64,000 bases of DNA. Source: Acidimicrobiaceae bacterium. GTDB taxonomy: Bacteria; Actinomycetota; Acidimicrobiia; Acidimicrobiales; RAAP-2. The notes beneath the pieces are model-generated. The model had not been told where the DNA came from and made no database searches. It saw nothing but the letters and a program-made list of their open reading frames with translations. This document shows positions 50,399-59,487 of the stretch, one piece after another. Every line of letters begins with the position of its first letter. Position 1 is the first letter of the stretch. The stretch lies in NCBI GenBank assembly GCA_003132165.1, contig PKWW01000045.1, positions 1 to 64,000 of the forward strand, given 5' to 3'. Position numbers and translations under genes: made by a program.

Positions 50399-51252
50399 AT
50401 CGTCGCCTAACTATGGCGTTGCCATCCAAGGGTCGCCTGCGCGAACCTTCGTGGGCGTTGCTCGAGGCCAGTGGCGTCGCGCCCCAGGAGCCCGGGGAGC
50501 GGGTCCTGCAGGCTCACTGTCGCAACGCCGACATCGACCTGCTCTTCGTCCGTGCTGATGACGTGCCCGAGTACGTCCAGGACGGCGTCGTCGACTGCGG
50601 TATCACCGGACTCGACCTCGTCTACGAACGTGAGAGTGATGTCGAGGTATTGTTACGCCTCGGCTTCGGGACCTGTTCTTTGCAGGCGGCGGTGTCGATG
50701 GAAGATGATGCGACGAGCATCGACGACCTGGCGGGCCGTCGAATTGCAACGTCGCACCCGCGCATCGCCGCGAAGGTACTCGCCGAGCGCGGCATCAAGG
50801 CCGAACTTGTGCGGGTGGCGGGCTCCGTCGAGATTTCACCGCGGCTCGGTCTCGCGGACGCGATCATCGACCTCGTGTCGACAGGCTCGACGCTACGAAC
50901 GAACGGACTGCGCTCTATTGGCGTTCTCTTCGAGTCCGAAGCCGTGCTCGTGGGCCGAAAGGGCTCAACGGACCACGTCGCGCGCCAGACCCTGACGATG
51001 GTGCTCGGTTCGGTGATCAATGCACGCGCGAACCGGTACCTGCTGTGCAATGTGAAGAAGGACCGCCTGAGCGAAGCGCTCGCGGTGCTGCCGACCACCG
51101 GATCACCTACGGTCATGGACCTCGCGACGCCTGGGGTCGTCGCAGTCCACGCTCTCGTCCCCGCGGCCGATATTTGGTCGCTACTGCCGAAATTGGAAGC
51201 CTGCGGTGCGAGTTCTATTCTCACATTGCCCGTCGAGCGGATGGTGCCATGA
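50395..51252 (+). CDS. hisG: ATP phosphoribosyltransferase (long form)
   Basis: 285 residues. LTMALPSKGRLREPSWALLE at the N-terminus, the PRPP-binding loop DLVSTGSTLRTNGL, and a C-terminal ACT-like regulatory domain (about 210-285). The full length means histidine feedback works without HisZ. It catalyses the first step. It overlaps the regulator before it and hisD after it. Confidence 0.95.
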   Translation: MNRRLTMALPSKGRLREPSWALLEASGVAPQEPGERVLQAHCRNADIDLLFVRADDVPEYVQDGVVDCGITGLDLVYERESDVEVLLRLGFGTCSLQAAVSMEDDATSIDDLAGRRIATSHPRIAAKVLAERGIKAELVRVAGSVEISPRLGLADAIIDLVSTGSTLRTNGLRSIGVLFESEAVLVGRKGSTDHVARQTLTMVLGSVINARANRYLLCNVKKDRLSEALAVLPTTGSPTVMDLATPGVVAVHALVPAADIWSLLPKLEACGASSILTLPVERMVP

Positions 51253-52307
51253 GTAAGCCAGTACAGACGGATCGAACGATCACGATCGAAGAAGTCGTCC
51301 AGGACGTGCGCGAGCGTGGTGACGCGGCGCTCGTCGAATGGTCTCAGCTCTTCGATGGCACGACCGCCGCGAAGCCCGAGCGGGCCGTCGCCTACGGCGA
51401 CATACCGGTCGCGGCGATACTTGCGGCCGCCGAGTCGGTGCGCGTGTGGCACGCCGCCCAGCGTCCGGCAGACCTCATGATGGAGGTATCGCCCGGCGTG
51501 ACACTCGAACGCCGCTGGACGCCGTTGCGCTCCGTGGGCATCTACGTTCCCAAGGGTCTGGTGTCGTCGCTCATCATGGGCGCGGTGCCCGCTCAGGTCG
51601 CAGGCGTCGAGCGCATTGTTGTCTGCACCCCGCCGAGTGGCGCGCCGGCGGTCGCCGCCGCGGCCGCGTTGCTCGGCATCGATGAGGTGTGGGCTATTGG
51701 TGGTGCGCAGGCGATCGCCGCGATGGCCTACGGCACCGAGTCGATCGCACCGGTCGACAAGATCTTCGGTCCCGGTGGCGGCGCGGTCAACACCGCCAAA
51801 CTGCTCGTGAGCCGCGACGTCGCCATCGACCTGCCCGCGGGACCGAGCGAGATCGTGGTGGTCGCCGACGAGGGCGTCGATGAGGCGCTGATCCAGCAGG
51901 AGATCGCCGCTCAGATGGAGCATGGCCCGGATTCGCGCGGCTTTGTCGTGCGCGTGGGCGATGACCTGGAAGCGGCGCTCGCTGAAGTCGAGGGTTACGC
52001 CGCTGAGCACGTGGCGTTGCTGGGTGAGCGGGCCGAGTCACTCGCGGGGCGTATTCGTAACGCCGGCGCGGTCTTCGTGGGCCCCTATTCGCCGGTGCCC
52101 GCCGGGGACTACGCGACCGGTGCCAATCACGTTTTGCCGACGGGCGGCTGGTCGAAGTCGACGGGGGGGCTCGGTCTCGAGGCCTTCATGAAGACCGTGA
52201 CCGTGCAGCGCGTCACGAAGGAGGGCCTCGAACGGCTTGCGCCGACGATTGAGGCCCTCGCCGAGCTCGAAGGCATGACCGCGCACAAGGCAACGGCCCG
52301 CCGATGA
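51249..52307 (+). CDS. hisD: Histidinol dehydrogenase (short form)
   Basis: 352 residues from an ATG overlapping the hisG stop. Typical HisD is about 430. The first 60-70 residues of the usual N-terminus are missing. The core is intact: RSVGIYVPKGLVSSLIMGAV, then EVWAIGGAQAIAAMAYGTES, FGPGGGAVNTAKLLVS and DLPAGPSEIVVVADEGVDE. The zinc-binding histidine region (AAQMEHGPDSRG) is present. It performs the last two oxidations to histidine. Confidence 0.93.
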   Translation: MSKPVQTDRTITIEEVVQDVRERGDAALVEWSQLFDGTTAAKPERAVAYGDIPVAAILAAAESVRVWHAAQRPADLMMEVSPGVTLERRWTPLRSVGIYVPKGLVSSLIMGAVPAQVAGVERIVVCTPPSGAPAVAAAAALLGIDEVWAIGGAQAIAAMAYGTESIAPVDKIFGPGGGAVNTAKLLVSRDVAIDLPAGPSEIVVVADEGVDEALIQQEIAAQMEHGPDSRGFVVRVGDDLEAALAEVEGYAAEHVALLGERAESLAGRIRNAGAVFVGPYSPVPAGDYATGANHVLPTGGWSKSTGGLGLEAFMKTVTVQRVTKEGLERLAPTIEALAELEGMTAHKATARR

Positions 52308-53824
52308 ACAAGCCCGAAGCCCTAGACGCCTACCAGTGGCCACCCTCGAACGAGGAGATCGCCGCCAAGGTCGGCCTCGATCCCCGCCCCATCATCAGGT
52401 TCGATGGCAACGTTCCTCCGACCCCTCCTGCCAGTGCGCGCCCCGCGGCGCTCGCGAAGGCGCTCGCCGACATCAACGAGTACGACCGCGGACGCTACGA
52501 GCCGTTGCGTCAGGCCATCGCCAAGCACCACCAGGTGGGTCTTGATCAGATCTCGCTCGGTGCCGGCAGCGATGAGTTCATCGTGCTGCTCGCTCGTATC
52601 TTCGCCGAGGGCGGCACGGTCGCGACGGTGCCGGCGTTGTCGTACTCGATGTACCGCTACGCCGCGATCATGGCGGGTGCGACACTGATTGACGATCCCG
52701 CCAAGGCGGATCTCGTCTTCGTCTGTCGTCCGAACAATCCGACTGGCGAACTGCCCGATATCCCTGACGTTCCGGGACAGTTGATCATCGATGAGGCGTA
52801 CGCGCAGTACGCCGGTGTCGACGCGTTGGACCGCGTGAACGATGGAGCGATCATCCTGCGCACGTTCTCCAAGGCCTTCGGTCTCGCCGGCGCCCGGGTG
52901 GGTTACGCCATCGCGACGCCCGAACTGACGGCCGTGATCACGTCTCGCCAAGCGCCGCTGTCGGTGTCGTCGCTCTCGGCGTCGCTGGCGCTCGCGGCGA
53001 TCAGCACGCCCGTCGACGTGACGGTCCAGGTCGAAGAACGCGAGCGCATGGCTTGTGAACTGAGCGGACTCGGCCTCGTGCCGCTTCGCTCCTACACGAA
53101 CTTCCTCTACATACCCATGGACGATCCTCAGGGCATCGTGGATCGGCTCATGCCGTACGGCGTGATGGTGCGCGCGTTCAAGGGTGGTCTTCGCATCAGT
53201 GTGCGCGACGAGCTGGACGACGATGTGCTGCTCGATGCCCTGCGCGCCGAACTGCGGGGCACGCCCATGCCCCCGGCCGCCATCCGACACCGTCGCGCAA
53301 CGGCCGAGACGTTGCTGACCGTTCGGCTCCGTATTCCCGGACAGGGCCGCGTCTACGTGCACACTGGCGAGGGCTTCTACGATCACATGCTCCAACAACT
53401 GGCCTTTCACGGTGGGATGGATTTACGCCTCGAAGGCGTGGGCGACCCCGAGACCGGCGACCACCACACGGTCGAGGACATGATGCGGACATTCGGCGAG
53501 GCGCTCGACCAGGCCATGGGCGACCGACGCGGACTGACCCGCTACGGCGAGGCGCGGGTGCCGATGGATGAGGCACTGGCGCACGCGGTCGTTGACCTGT
53601 CGGGACGTGCGACCGCGAACATCTCGATCTCGCCTGACCCCGGGATGGCAGCCCACGCCTTCGAATCACTCGCCCAGACGGCGCGGATCACGCTGCACGT
53701 CACCGCGTCTGGTGCGAATGCGCACCACGTCGCAGAGGCGTCCTTCAAGGCGGTGGGCCGGGCCCTCGCCCAGGCGCTGACCCGCGACGGCTCGCTCGTG
53801 AGGTCCACGAAGGGCTCGCTGTGA
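52304..53824 (+). CDS. hisCB: Fusion: histidinol-phosphate aminotransferase + imidazoleglycerol-phosphate dehydratase
   Basis: 506 residues. Residues 1-325 are HisC: the NEYDRGRYEPLRQAIAKHHQ substrate region, FVCRPNNPTGE, and Lys190 in RTFSKAFGLAGARVGY for PLP. Residues 329-506 are HisB dehydratase: TAETLLTVRL, GEGFYDHMLQQLAFHGG, DHHTVEDMMRTFGEALDQAM, NAHHVAEASFKAV and the STKG end. No stop or frameshift separates them. The metal-binding histidine pairs are kept. Both steps are in the same pathway though not consecutive. ATGA-type overlaps connect it to hisD and hisH. Confidence 0.94.
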   Translation: MNKPEALDAYQWPPSNEEIAAKVGLDPRPIIRFDGNVPPTPPASARPAALAKALADINEYDRGRYEPLRQAIAKHHQVGLDQISLGAGSDEFIVLLARIFAEGGTVATVPALSYSMYRYAAIMAGATLIDDPAKADLVFVCRPNNPTGELPDIPDVPGQLIIDEAYAQYAGVDALDRVNDGAIILRTFSKAFGLAGARVGYAIATPELTAVITSRQAPLSVSSLSASLALAAISTPVDVTVQVEERERMACELSGLGLVPLRSYTNFLYIPMDDPQGIVDRLMPYGVMVRAFKGGLRISVRDELDDDVLLDALRAELRGTPMPPAAIRHRRATAETLLTVRLRIPGQGRVYVHTGEGFYDHMLQQLAFHGGMDLRLEGVGDPETGDHHTVEDMMRTFGEALDQAMGDRRGLTRYGEARVPMDEALAHAVVDLSGRATANISISPDPGMAAHAFESLAQTARITLHVTASGANAHHVAEASFKAVGRALAQALTRDGSLVRSTKGSL

Positions 53825-54375
53825 CCGACGTTATTGTCGTCGACTACGGCGCGGGCAACACACGCTCGGTGCGAGCCGCGTTGGCTCACTTGGGCAAGTC
53901 CAGCGAGGTGAGTTCCGACCCCGGCAAGATTGCGGGTGCACCCTACGTGATTCTGCCCGGCGTCGGGTCCGCTCGAAGCGCGATGGATCATTTGAACGAG
54001 ACCAGCGCCGCCGCGGCGTTGCGCGACCGCTTCGCGGATGGCGGTGCGATACTCGGAATCTGTCTCGGGATGCAGTTGTCGCTCGAGATGAGCGAGGAGG
54101 ACGGCGGCGTTGAAGGACTCGGATTGCTCTTGGGCGAGGTCGTACGGCTGCACGCCGATAGGATTCCCCGGCTCGGCTGGGCCATCGTTGAGCCGTGGGG
54201 CGACGCCTATTACTTCGCGCACTCCTACGCGGCCCAGTCACCTGATTCCATCGCCACGTCCGACGCTATCTGCGCCGCGGTGCAGCGCGGCCCCTTCCTC
54301 GGCGTCCAGTTCCACCCTGAAAAGAGTGGCGACTCGGGTCTTGACTTTCTGGAACAATGCCTTTCCCGCGCCTGA
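53821..54375 (+). CDS. hisH: Imidazole glycerol phosphate synthase, glutaminase subunit
   Basis: 184 residues. Class I amidotransferase with the nucleophile cysteine in ILGICLGMQLS, histidine and glutamate in GVQFHPEKSG, and the DYGAGNTRSVRAAL start. Slightly short for HisH (about 200). It makes ammonia for HisF. GTGA overlap with hisCB. Its end overlaps hisF by 19 bases. Confidence 0.95.
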   Translation: MTDVIVVDYGAGNTRSVRAALAHLGKSSEVSSDPGKIAGAPYVILPGVGSARSAMDHLNETSAAAALRDRFADGGAILGICLGMQLSLEMSEEDGGVEGLGLLLGEVVRLHADRIPRLGWAIVEPWGDAYYFAHSYAAQSPDSIATSDAICAAVQRGPFLGVQFHPEKSGDSGLDFLEQCLSRA

Positions 54376-55109
54376 TCCCCTGCCTCGACGTCGCAAACGG
54401 GCGCGTTGTGAAGGGCGTGAGTTTCGTGGGTCTGCGCGATGTGGGCGACCCGGTCGAACTCGCGAGCTTTTACAGCGACGGTGGCGCGGACGAACTGGTC
54501 CTTCTCGACATCACCGCTACGCCGGACGACACTCAGACGATGACCTCGATCGTGGCCCAGGTGGCCGACGTCTTGGAGATACCGTTCACCGTCGGGGGCG
54601 GTGTGCGCAGCGTCGCCGACGCGTCGCGCATCATCGAGTCCGGAGCGGACCGAGTCTCGCTCAACTCCGCCGCGCTCGCGAGTCCCTGGCTGATCACGGC
54701 CATCGCCGATCGTTACGGTAGCCAGGCGGTCGTGGTCGCCATCGACGCCGGCGAGGGCGTCGTGCACACCCACGGTGGACGCGTCGCGACGACGACGCCG
54801 ACGCTTGAATGGGCGGTCGAGGCCTGCGAACGCGGCGCGGGAGAGATACTGCTCACCTCGATCCGCCAGGACGGCAAGCGCACGGGTTTCGACCTGGAAC
54901 TTACGTCAGCGGTGCGAAGCGCCGTGACGATTCCGGTCATCGCGTCGGGCGGCGCCGGCTCGGCCCAACACGTGGCCGACGCGCTACGAGTGACCGACGC
55001 GGCGTTGATCGCATCGATCGTGCACGAGAATCCGACGGGCCTGCCGGGCCTGCGCCGTGAGATTGAGAATCTGGGTATTCAACTTCGACCACTAAAGGAG
55101 CGAGCATGA
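54357..55109 (+). CDS. hisF: Imidazole glycerol phosphate synthase, cyclase subunit
   Basis: 250 residues. Barrel with RLIPCLDVANGRVVKGVSF (first catalytic aspartate), ELVLLDITAT, VGGGVRSVADASRIIESGAD and VIASGGAGSAQHV. It closes PRFAR to IGP and AICAR with HisH. It overlaps both neighbours. Confidence 0.96.
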   Translation: MPFPRLIPCLDVANGRVVKGVSFVGLRDVGDPVELASFYSDGGADELVLLDITATPDDTQTMTSIVAQVADVLEIPFTVGGGVRSVADASRIIESGADRVSLNSAALASPWLITAIADRYGSQAVVVAIDAGEGVVHTHGGRVATTTPTLEWAVEACERGAGEILLTSIRQDGKRTGFDLELTSAVRSAVTIPVIASGGAGSAQHVADALRVTDAALIASIVHENPTGLPGLRREIENLGIQLRPLKERA

Positions 55110-55651
55110 GCGAAGAACTCCTTGCCGCAATTGTCCAAGATGACGCCACCGGGCGGGTCTTAATGCTTGGCTGGATGGACGAGGAGGCGTTGAGCCTCAC
55201 CCGTTCGACCGGCTTCGTGCACTTCTTCTCGAGGTCGCGACAGAAGCTGTGGCGCAAGGGCGAGAGTTCGGGGAATACCTTGCGCGTCGTCGAGGTCGTG
55301 CTTGACTGCGATGAGGACGCGGTGCTGGTGCGCGCGAACGCGGACGGACCCACGTGCCACGACGGGTCGACTTCATGCTTCACGCCATGGTTGTGGCGAA
55401 AGATCCTCCAACGCGAACAGGAGGACGCCGAGGGTTCCTACGTGGCGTCGTCGCTTCGAAAAGGGACATCCTTCACGGCGCGAAAGGTCGGCGAAGAAGC
55501 GATCGAGGTGGTCGTCGCCGCCCTGGGCGAGACCGACGAGCGGGTCATCAGCGAGGCGGCGGACCTCTGGTTCCACACGCTGCTGCTGTTGCGCAGCCGC
55601 GGGCTCGACCCAGCCGCACTCGAAGACGAACTGCGCCGCCGCGAACGCTGA
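55106..55651 (+). CDS. hisIE: Phosphoribosyl-AMP cyclohydrolase / phosphoribosyl-ATP pyrophosphohydrolase
   Basis: 181 residues. HisI part 1-100 (VLMLGWMDEEALSLTRSTGF, WRKGESSGNTL, DCDEDAVLVRANADGPTCH with zinc cysteines). HisE part 105-181 (SYVASSLRKGTSFTARKVGEE, then ISEAADLWFHTLLLL). Bifunctional HisIE is common, but most actinobacteria have separate genes. Last gene of the operon. Confidence 0.94.
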   Translation: MSEELLAAIVQDDATGRVLMLGWMDEEALSLTRSTGFVHFFSRSRQKLWRKGESSGNTLRVVEVVLDCDEDAVLVRANADGPTCHDGSTSCFTPWLWRKILQREQEDAEGSYVASSLRKGTSFTARKVGEEAIEVVVAALGETDERVISEAADLWFHTLLLLRSRGLDPAALEDELRRRER

Positions 55652-55732
55652 GCGCATTCTCGAAACCTCTAAAGTCTGTACAAGGGCGTGTCGCCCGCTA
55701 TCGAATTCAATGCACCAAGGGGCGTCGAGACA

Positions 55733-56497
55733 ATGTTCGCTGGTTCGGTCTCTTCAGGGGTAGTCATTCTCGTCGTCGCAGTATTCCTCGCGTCCTGTGT
55801 CGAGATGGTCGAGGCACTGACGATAGTGCTGGCGGTGGGCCATACCAGGGGCTGGCGCTCGGCCCTCGAGGGTTCGGCGGTAGCGCTCGTCACGCTCGCA
55901 GTTCTGGTCGTCGTCTTCGGCCCGGCGATCGTGCGCGTGCCCACCGGCACACTGCACCTCGTGATCGGCGCGATCCTTTTGATCTTCGGCATGCAGTGGC
56001 TGCGAAAGGCGATTCTTCGCTCGAGTGGATTGAAGGCAATGCACGATGAGGACGCCATTTATCAAAAGCTGGTGAGCGAACTGAAGGCGGCCGGCACGCC
56101 GGTGAAGCGAGACCGTCTGGCCTTTGTCGTGGCGTTCAAGGGTGTCTTTCTCGAGGGGCTCGAGGTCGTCATCCTGGTTATAACTCTCGGCACCTCCGAT
56201 CATCGGGTCTTGCTCGCGTCGATGAGTGCGCTGGTCGCGGTGGTGATGGTCGGCGTCGTCGGGGTGATCGTCGCAAAGCAGCTCTCCAAGGTCCCAGAAA
56301 ACGCCATGAAGATGAGCGTCGGGGTGCTGCTCGTCAGTTACGGCTCCTTCTGGACAGGCGAGGGCCTGAAGGTCCACTGGCCCGGGAGTGATGCCATGCT
56401 GCTCGTCTTCGCAGTGCTCTACGCGGCGGTCACGTGGCTGCTCGTCGCAATGATCCGTCGCAATGAGACCGCGCTTGCCGAGAGGTTGGCGCCGTGA
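55733..56497 (+). CDS. Predicted membrane protein (COG4280-like), possible transporter
   Basis: About 254 residues with six to seven membrane helices and the acidic intramembrane motif VEMVEALTIVLAVGHTRGWR near the N-terminus, repeated in part by FKGVFLEGLEVVILVITLG. Two EGLE/EMVE repeats suggest an inverted-repeat ion transporter. I prefer the ATG at 55733. A GTG at 55688 with AAGGG upstream would add 15 residues of weaker coding character. The next small membrane gene overlaps its end (GTGA). Confidence 0.75.
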   Translation: MFAGSVSSGVVILVVAVFLASCVEMVEALTIVLAVGHTRGWRSALEGSAVALVTLAVLVVVFGPAIVRVPTGTLHLVIGAILLIFGMQWLRKAILRSSGLKAMHDEDAIYQKLVSELKAAGTPVKRDRLAFVVAFKGVFLEGLEVVILVITLGTSDHRVLLASMSALVAVVMVGVVGVIVAKQLSKVPENAMKMSVGVLLVSYGSFWTGEGLKVHWPGSDAMLLVFAVLYAAVTWLLVAMIRRNETALAERLAP

Positions 56498-56739
56498 GCG
56501 GAACTCGTTCCTCGTGGCCAGTCCGTCTCATCAAGGGTTTCGCCATGTTCTGGTGGGACTTCCTGATCGGGGACACGCCGGAGTTGTTCGTTGCGGCTCT
56601 GGGCATAATCGGCGTCGTGGCACTCCTACGCATCGTGTTGCAGTGGAACGGCGCGGCGGTCGTGGTCCTGCCGCTGCTCTGCATCGGCGCGTTGACGGTC
56701 TCGGTTCGTCGAGCGCAGGGCGCGACTCGAAAGAAGTGA
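56494..56739 (+). CDS. Small membrane protein cotranslated with the preceding transporter
   Basis: 81 residues, two membrane helices (ELFVAALGIIGVVALLRIVL and GAAVVVLPLLCIGALTVSV) and a basic tail RRAQGATRKK. GTGA overlap with the upstream gene suggests a partner subunit. No domain recognised. Confidence 0.78.
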   Translation: MSGTRSSWPVRLIKGFAMFWWDFLIGDTPELFVAALGIIGVVALLRIVLQWNGAAVVVLPLLCIGALTVSVRRAQGATRKK

Positions 56740-57522
56740 CTAGGCGCTCGGCACTTCGTAGGCGGTCATAGAGAGTGAACCCATTTCGTAACCGTCGACG
56801 AGCGTGCGAGCCGGCACACCGGCCGCGGCGGAAAGGCCTGCGATGTAGGCCAGGGGCAGGAAGTGATCGGGCGTTGGCGACGCCAGGCGGAAGTCGGGGT
56901 GGCTGGTCGCCGTCGCGAGACGCGATGCGTCGCTCGTCATGATCGAGCGCATGTCATCGTCGAAGCGGTGCGCCCAGTCTGTTCCTTCGCCCGGCTTGTT
57001 CCAGTCGACCATCCGCAAGTTGTGCACGACGTTGCCGCTACCGAGGATGAGGACCCCTTCCTCTCGGAGCGAGTGGAGCTGAGCGCCGAGGTTGAAGTGG
57101 TAGTCGAACGGCAAATCGGCGTTGATTGAAAGTTGCAGTACCGGCACGTCGGCCTTGGGGAACATGTGCACGAGTACCGACCACGTACCGTGATCTATGC
57201 CCCAGCTGTCCTCGTCGAGTCCGACGTACGTGGGCTTCACGACGTCGACGATACGTTCGGCGACTGCGGGATCGCCGGGCGCCGGGTATTGCACATCGAA
57301 CAGCGCCTGGGGAAACCCGTAGAAGTCGTGGATGGTGCGCGGCACACTCATCGCGGTGATCGCGGTGATGTTCACGTACCAGTGCGCGGACACGACCAGA
57401 ATCGCCTTGGGCTTCTCCATGGAGGCGCCAAACTGGCTCCAGGCGTCCGTGTACTTGTTGTGTTCGATCGCGTTCATTGGGTTTCCGTGACCAACGAACG
57501 CGGCTGGCAGCAGGGATGACAT
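56740..57522 (-). CDS. Class III extradiol dioxygenase, YgiD/DODA type
   Basis: 260 residues. Metal-ligand histidines are seen in [25 protein letters not shown] and the downstream [12 protein letters not shown] and [13 protein letters not shown]. YgiD-type enzymes are zinc dioxygenases acting on DOPA-like catechols. The stop directly abuts the small membrane gene on the other strand, so the pair is convergent. Confidence 0.9.
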   Translation of the reverse strand: MSSLLPAAFVGHGNPMNAIEHNKYTDAWSQFGASMEKPKAILVVSAHWYVNITAITAMSVPRTIHDFYGFPQALFDVQYPAPGDPAVAERIVDVVKPTYVGLDEDSWGIDHGTWSVLVHMFPKADVPVLQLSINADLPFDYHFNLGAQLHSLREEGVLILGSGNVVHNLRMVDWNKPGEGTDWAHRFDDDMRSIMTSDASRLATATSHPDFRLASPTPDHFLPLAYIAGLSAAAGVPARTLVDGYEMGSLSMTAYEVPSA

Positions 57523-57601
57523 CGTCGTCTCACTTCAATCGCGTTAGGACAACAGCGTACCGGCGCGGGGACAAAGGCTTTCGGGCGAGAGTTGGAAAAT
57601 C

Positions 57602-57736
57602 CTACAGATAGTGGGGTGGGACTTCGTGATTCTCTCGACGAATCCTCCTAATCTCGTCCTTGAGCCTCGCCACTTCCTCACGTAACTGGGCGACCATGTG
57701 CTCGAGCTCCTCGTTCGTGTGTTCGGGCGTGCTCAC
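57602..57736 (-). CDS. Small coiled-coil protein (44 aa)
   Basis: A GTG at 57734-57736 opens a 44-residue frame dominated by a heptad pattern (LEHMVAQLREEVARLKDEI, then RRIRRENHEVPPHYL). Third codon positions are G/C rich. It lies upstream of the dioxygenase on the same strand, with about 80 bases between. It could be a small regulator or adaptor. I know no named family. The rest of 57523-57881 holds only the start region of the permease. Confidence 0.5.
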   Translation of the reverse strand: MSTPEHTNEELEHMVAQLREEVARLKDEIRRIRRENHEVPPHYL

Positions 57737-57881
57737 CCGACAAGGTTCGCACACCGCCGTGGGGGTTGTTGGTGAAAATAAGAAAATTGGTCGTTTCAGC
57801 GGCGAAGGTCCTCGCTCACGGGATCAGTTTTCGTTATCTTGAGTGTGTCCGTCCCAAAGTGGTGCCGGACAAGGGGGAAGT

Positions 57882-59438
57882 ATGTCATCCAGTCATTTGG
57901 AAACCCACGACGGCGATCGTCTCGCCGCACTGGGCTACCGCCAGGAACTGTCGAGGGTGTTGTCACTCTTCGACAACTTCTCGGTTGCGTTTAGCTACTT
58001 GAGTCCGATGGTGGGTATCTACTCGCTGTACGTGATCGGACTCGGGGCCGGAGGACCACGTTACATCTGGACCATCCCGATCGTGGTGGGGCTCATGACG
58101 CTGGTCGCGCTGGTCTTTGGTGAGTTGTCGAGCGAGTATCCGCTCTCGGGAGCTCTCTACCAGTACGGCAAGTACAACGTGGGGCCACGCTACGGGTGGT
58201 TCGTCGGTTGGATCTACGGTTTCGCACTTCTGGCGACTGTTGCGTCGGTTGACTCGGGCATCGTGACCTACGTTGCGACGCTCATGAACATTTGGTTCAA
58301 GACCGACCTGAATCCCGCGAACCATGTGACGATCTTCGTCATCACGGGTTCGGTGATCCTGTTGTCGGCGATCCTCAACTCGGTTGGCGCCAAGCTCATG
58401 GGCCGCGTCGCGCGTCTCGGCGTGTACGTCGAGACAATCGGCACCTTCGGTGTGTTCATCGCACTCGCGATTCACGGGTTTCACCAGGGCTTCGGCTACA
58501 CGTTCACGACCCAGGGCGTTCAGAACGTCGCGCACAACCCGTTCGGTGTCAACTTCGGTGGTCATTGGTGGACCGGTGCCGCACTCGTCGCGGTGCTCGC
58601 GAACGTTTACATTTTCTTCGGATTCGAGTCCGCCGGTGACATCTCCGAGGAGACCGTCGACGCGGCGAGGCAGGTTCCAAAGGCCATGCGTAATGCGCTG
58701 CTCTACGGTGGCATCGCCTCATTTGTACTGGTGCTCGGTCTCCTGCTCGCGACACCCAAGTCCGGGATCGGCACCGTCATCGCCGGCGGCATCCCGGTCA
58801 TACTCGGCGCGCTGCCGAGTTGGCTTCAGGACTTCTTCCTCGTGATGGTCATCATCGCGTTCTTCAGCTGCGGTACTGCCGTGCAGGGAGCGGGTGCGCG
58901 TGTTGCGTTCGCACTTGCGAGAGATGGTGCCTTGCCGGCGAGCAAATCGCTGAAGAAGGTCTCCGCGCGTCACAAGACGCCAATGAACGCGATAGCAGTG
59001 GGAACAATCATCCCGTTCTTGTTCCTCGTCCTGGTGCTCGTGAACCCGGCCAAGCCCGTTCACATCCTGTGGTTCACGTACCCCGCGCACATCAACGCGC
59101 TGTATGCGCTGGTGTCGTTCGCCACGTCGGGCATCTATCTGTCGTTCTTCCTGACGGTGCTCGGCGCGTTGATCGCGCGGACCCGAGGTTGGAAGCCCGG
59201 CGGATCGTTCACCCTCGGTAAGTGGGGGGTGCCGGTGTCGATCGGTGGCGCGGTGTACCTGCTGTTCATGCTGATCAACATCGTGTGGCCGAGCTCGTTG
59301 TCGAGCGGGCGTGGTTATCTGTTCAACTACGGCTGGGTCACATTGCTCGTGATGCTGCTGATCGTCGTGGTGGGTGCTCTCTACGAGGGCATCGCGCGAC
59401 CTGACAAGAAGGTCTCGCTCCACAGCACTGATAAGTAG
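57882..59438 (+). CDS. APC-superfamily amino-acid permease
   Basis: 518 residues with about twelve membrane helices. It shows the APC core: ELSSEYPLSGALYQYGKYNV, FFGFESAGDISEETVDAARQVPKA in part (GDISEETVDAARQVPKA), and FALARDGALPASKSLKKVS. Start at the ATG at 57882, which follows GGGGGAAG. A GTG at 57843 would lie in poor coding sequence. It belongs to the same superfamily as the permease at 37.3 kb but is distinct. A strong terminator follows, and a TetR regulator faces it. Confidence 0.9.
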   Translation: MSSSHLETHDGDRLAALGYRQELSRVLSLFDNFSVAFSYLSPMVGIYSLYVIGLGAGGPRYIWTIPIVVGLMTLVALVFGELSSEYPLSGALYQYGKYNVGPRYGWFVGWIYGFALLATVASVDSGIVTYVATLMNIWFKTDLNPANHVTIFVITGSVILLSAILNSVGAKLMGRVARLGVYVETIGTFGVFIALAIHGFHQGFGYTFTTQGVQNVAHNPFGVNFGGHWWTGAALVAVLANVYIFFGFESAGDISEETVDAARQVPKAMRNALLYGGIASFVLVLGLLLATPKSGIGTVIAGGIPVILGALPSWLQDFFLVMVIIAFFSCGTAVQGAGARVAFALARDGALPASKSLKKVSARHKTPMNAIAVGTIIPFLFLVLVLVNPAKPVHILWFTYPAHINALYALVSFATSGIYLSFFLTVLGALIARTRGWKPGGSFTLGKWGVPVSIGGAVYLLFMLINIVWPSSLSSGRGYLFNYGWVTLLVMLLIVVVGALYEGIARPDKKVSLHSTDK

Positions 59439-59442
59439 CCCA

Positions 59443-59487
59443 AGCGAAACGCCCCCGGCTCAATCGCAGAGTCGGGGGCGTTTCGCT
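59443..59487. terminator. Bidirectional hairpin terminator
   Basis: A 15-bp perfect stem (59443-59457 with 59473-59487) with a 15-base loop, between the convergent permease and tetR genes. The right arm overlaps the tetR stop. Confidence 0.9.

Noticed and set aside
51045..51248. Longer HisD starting at 51045
   Set aside because: The extension overlaps hisG in another frame and does not match the HisD N-terminus.
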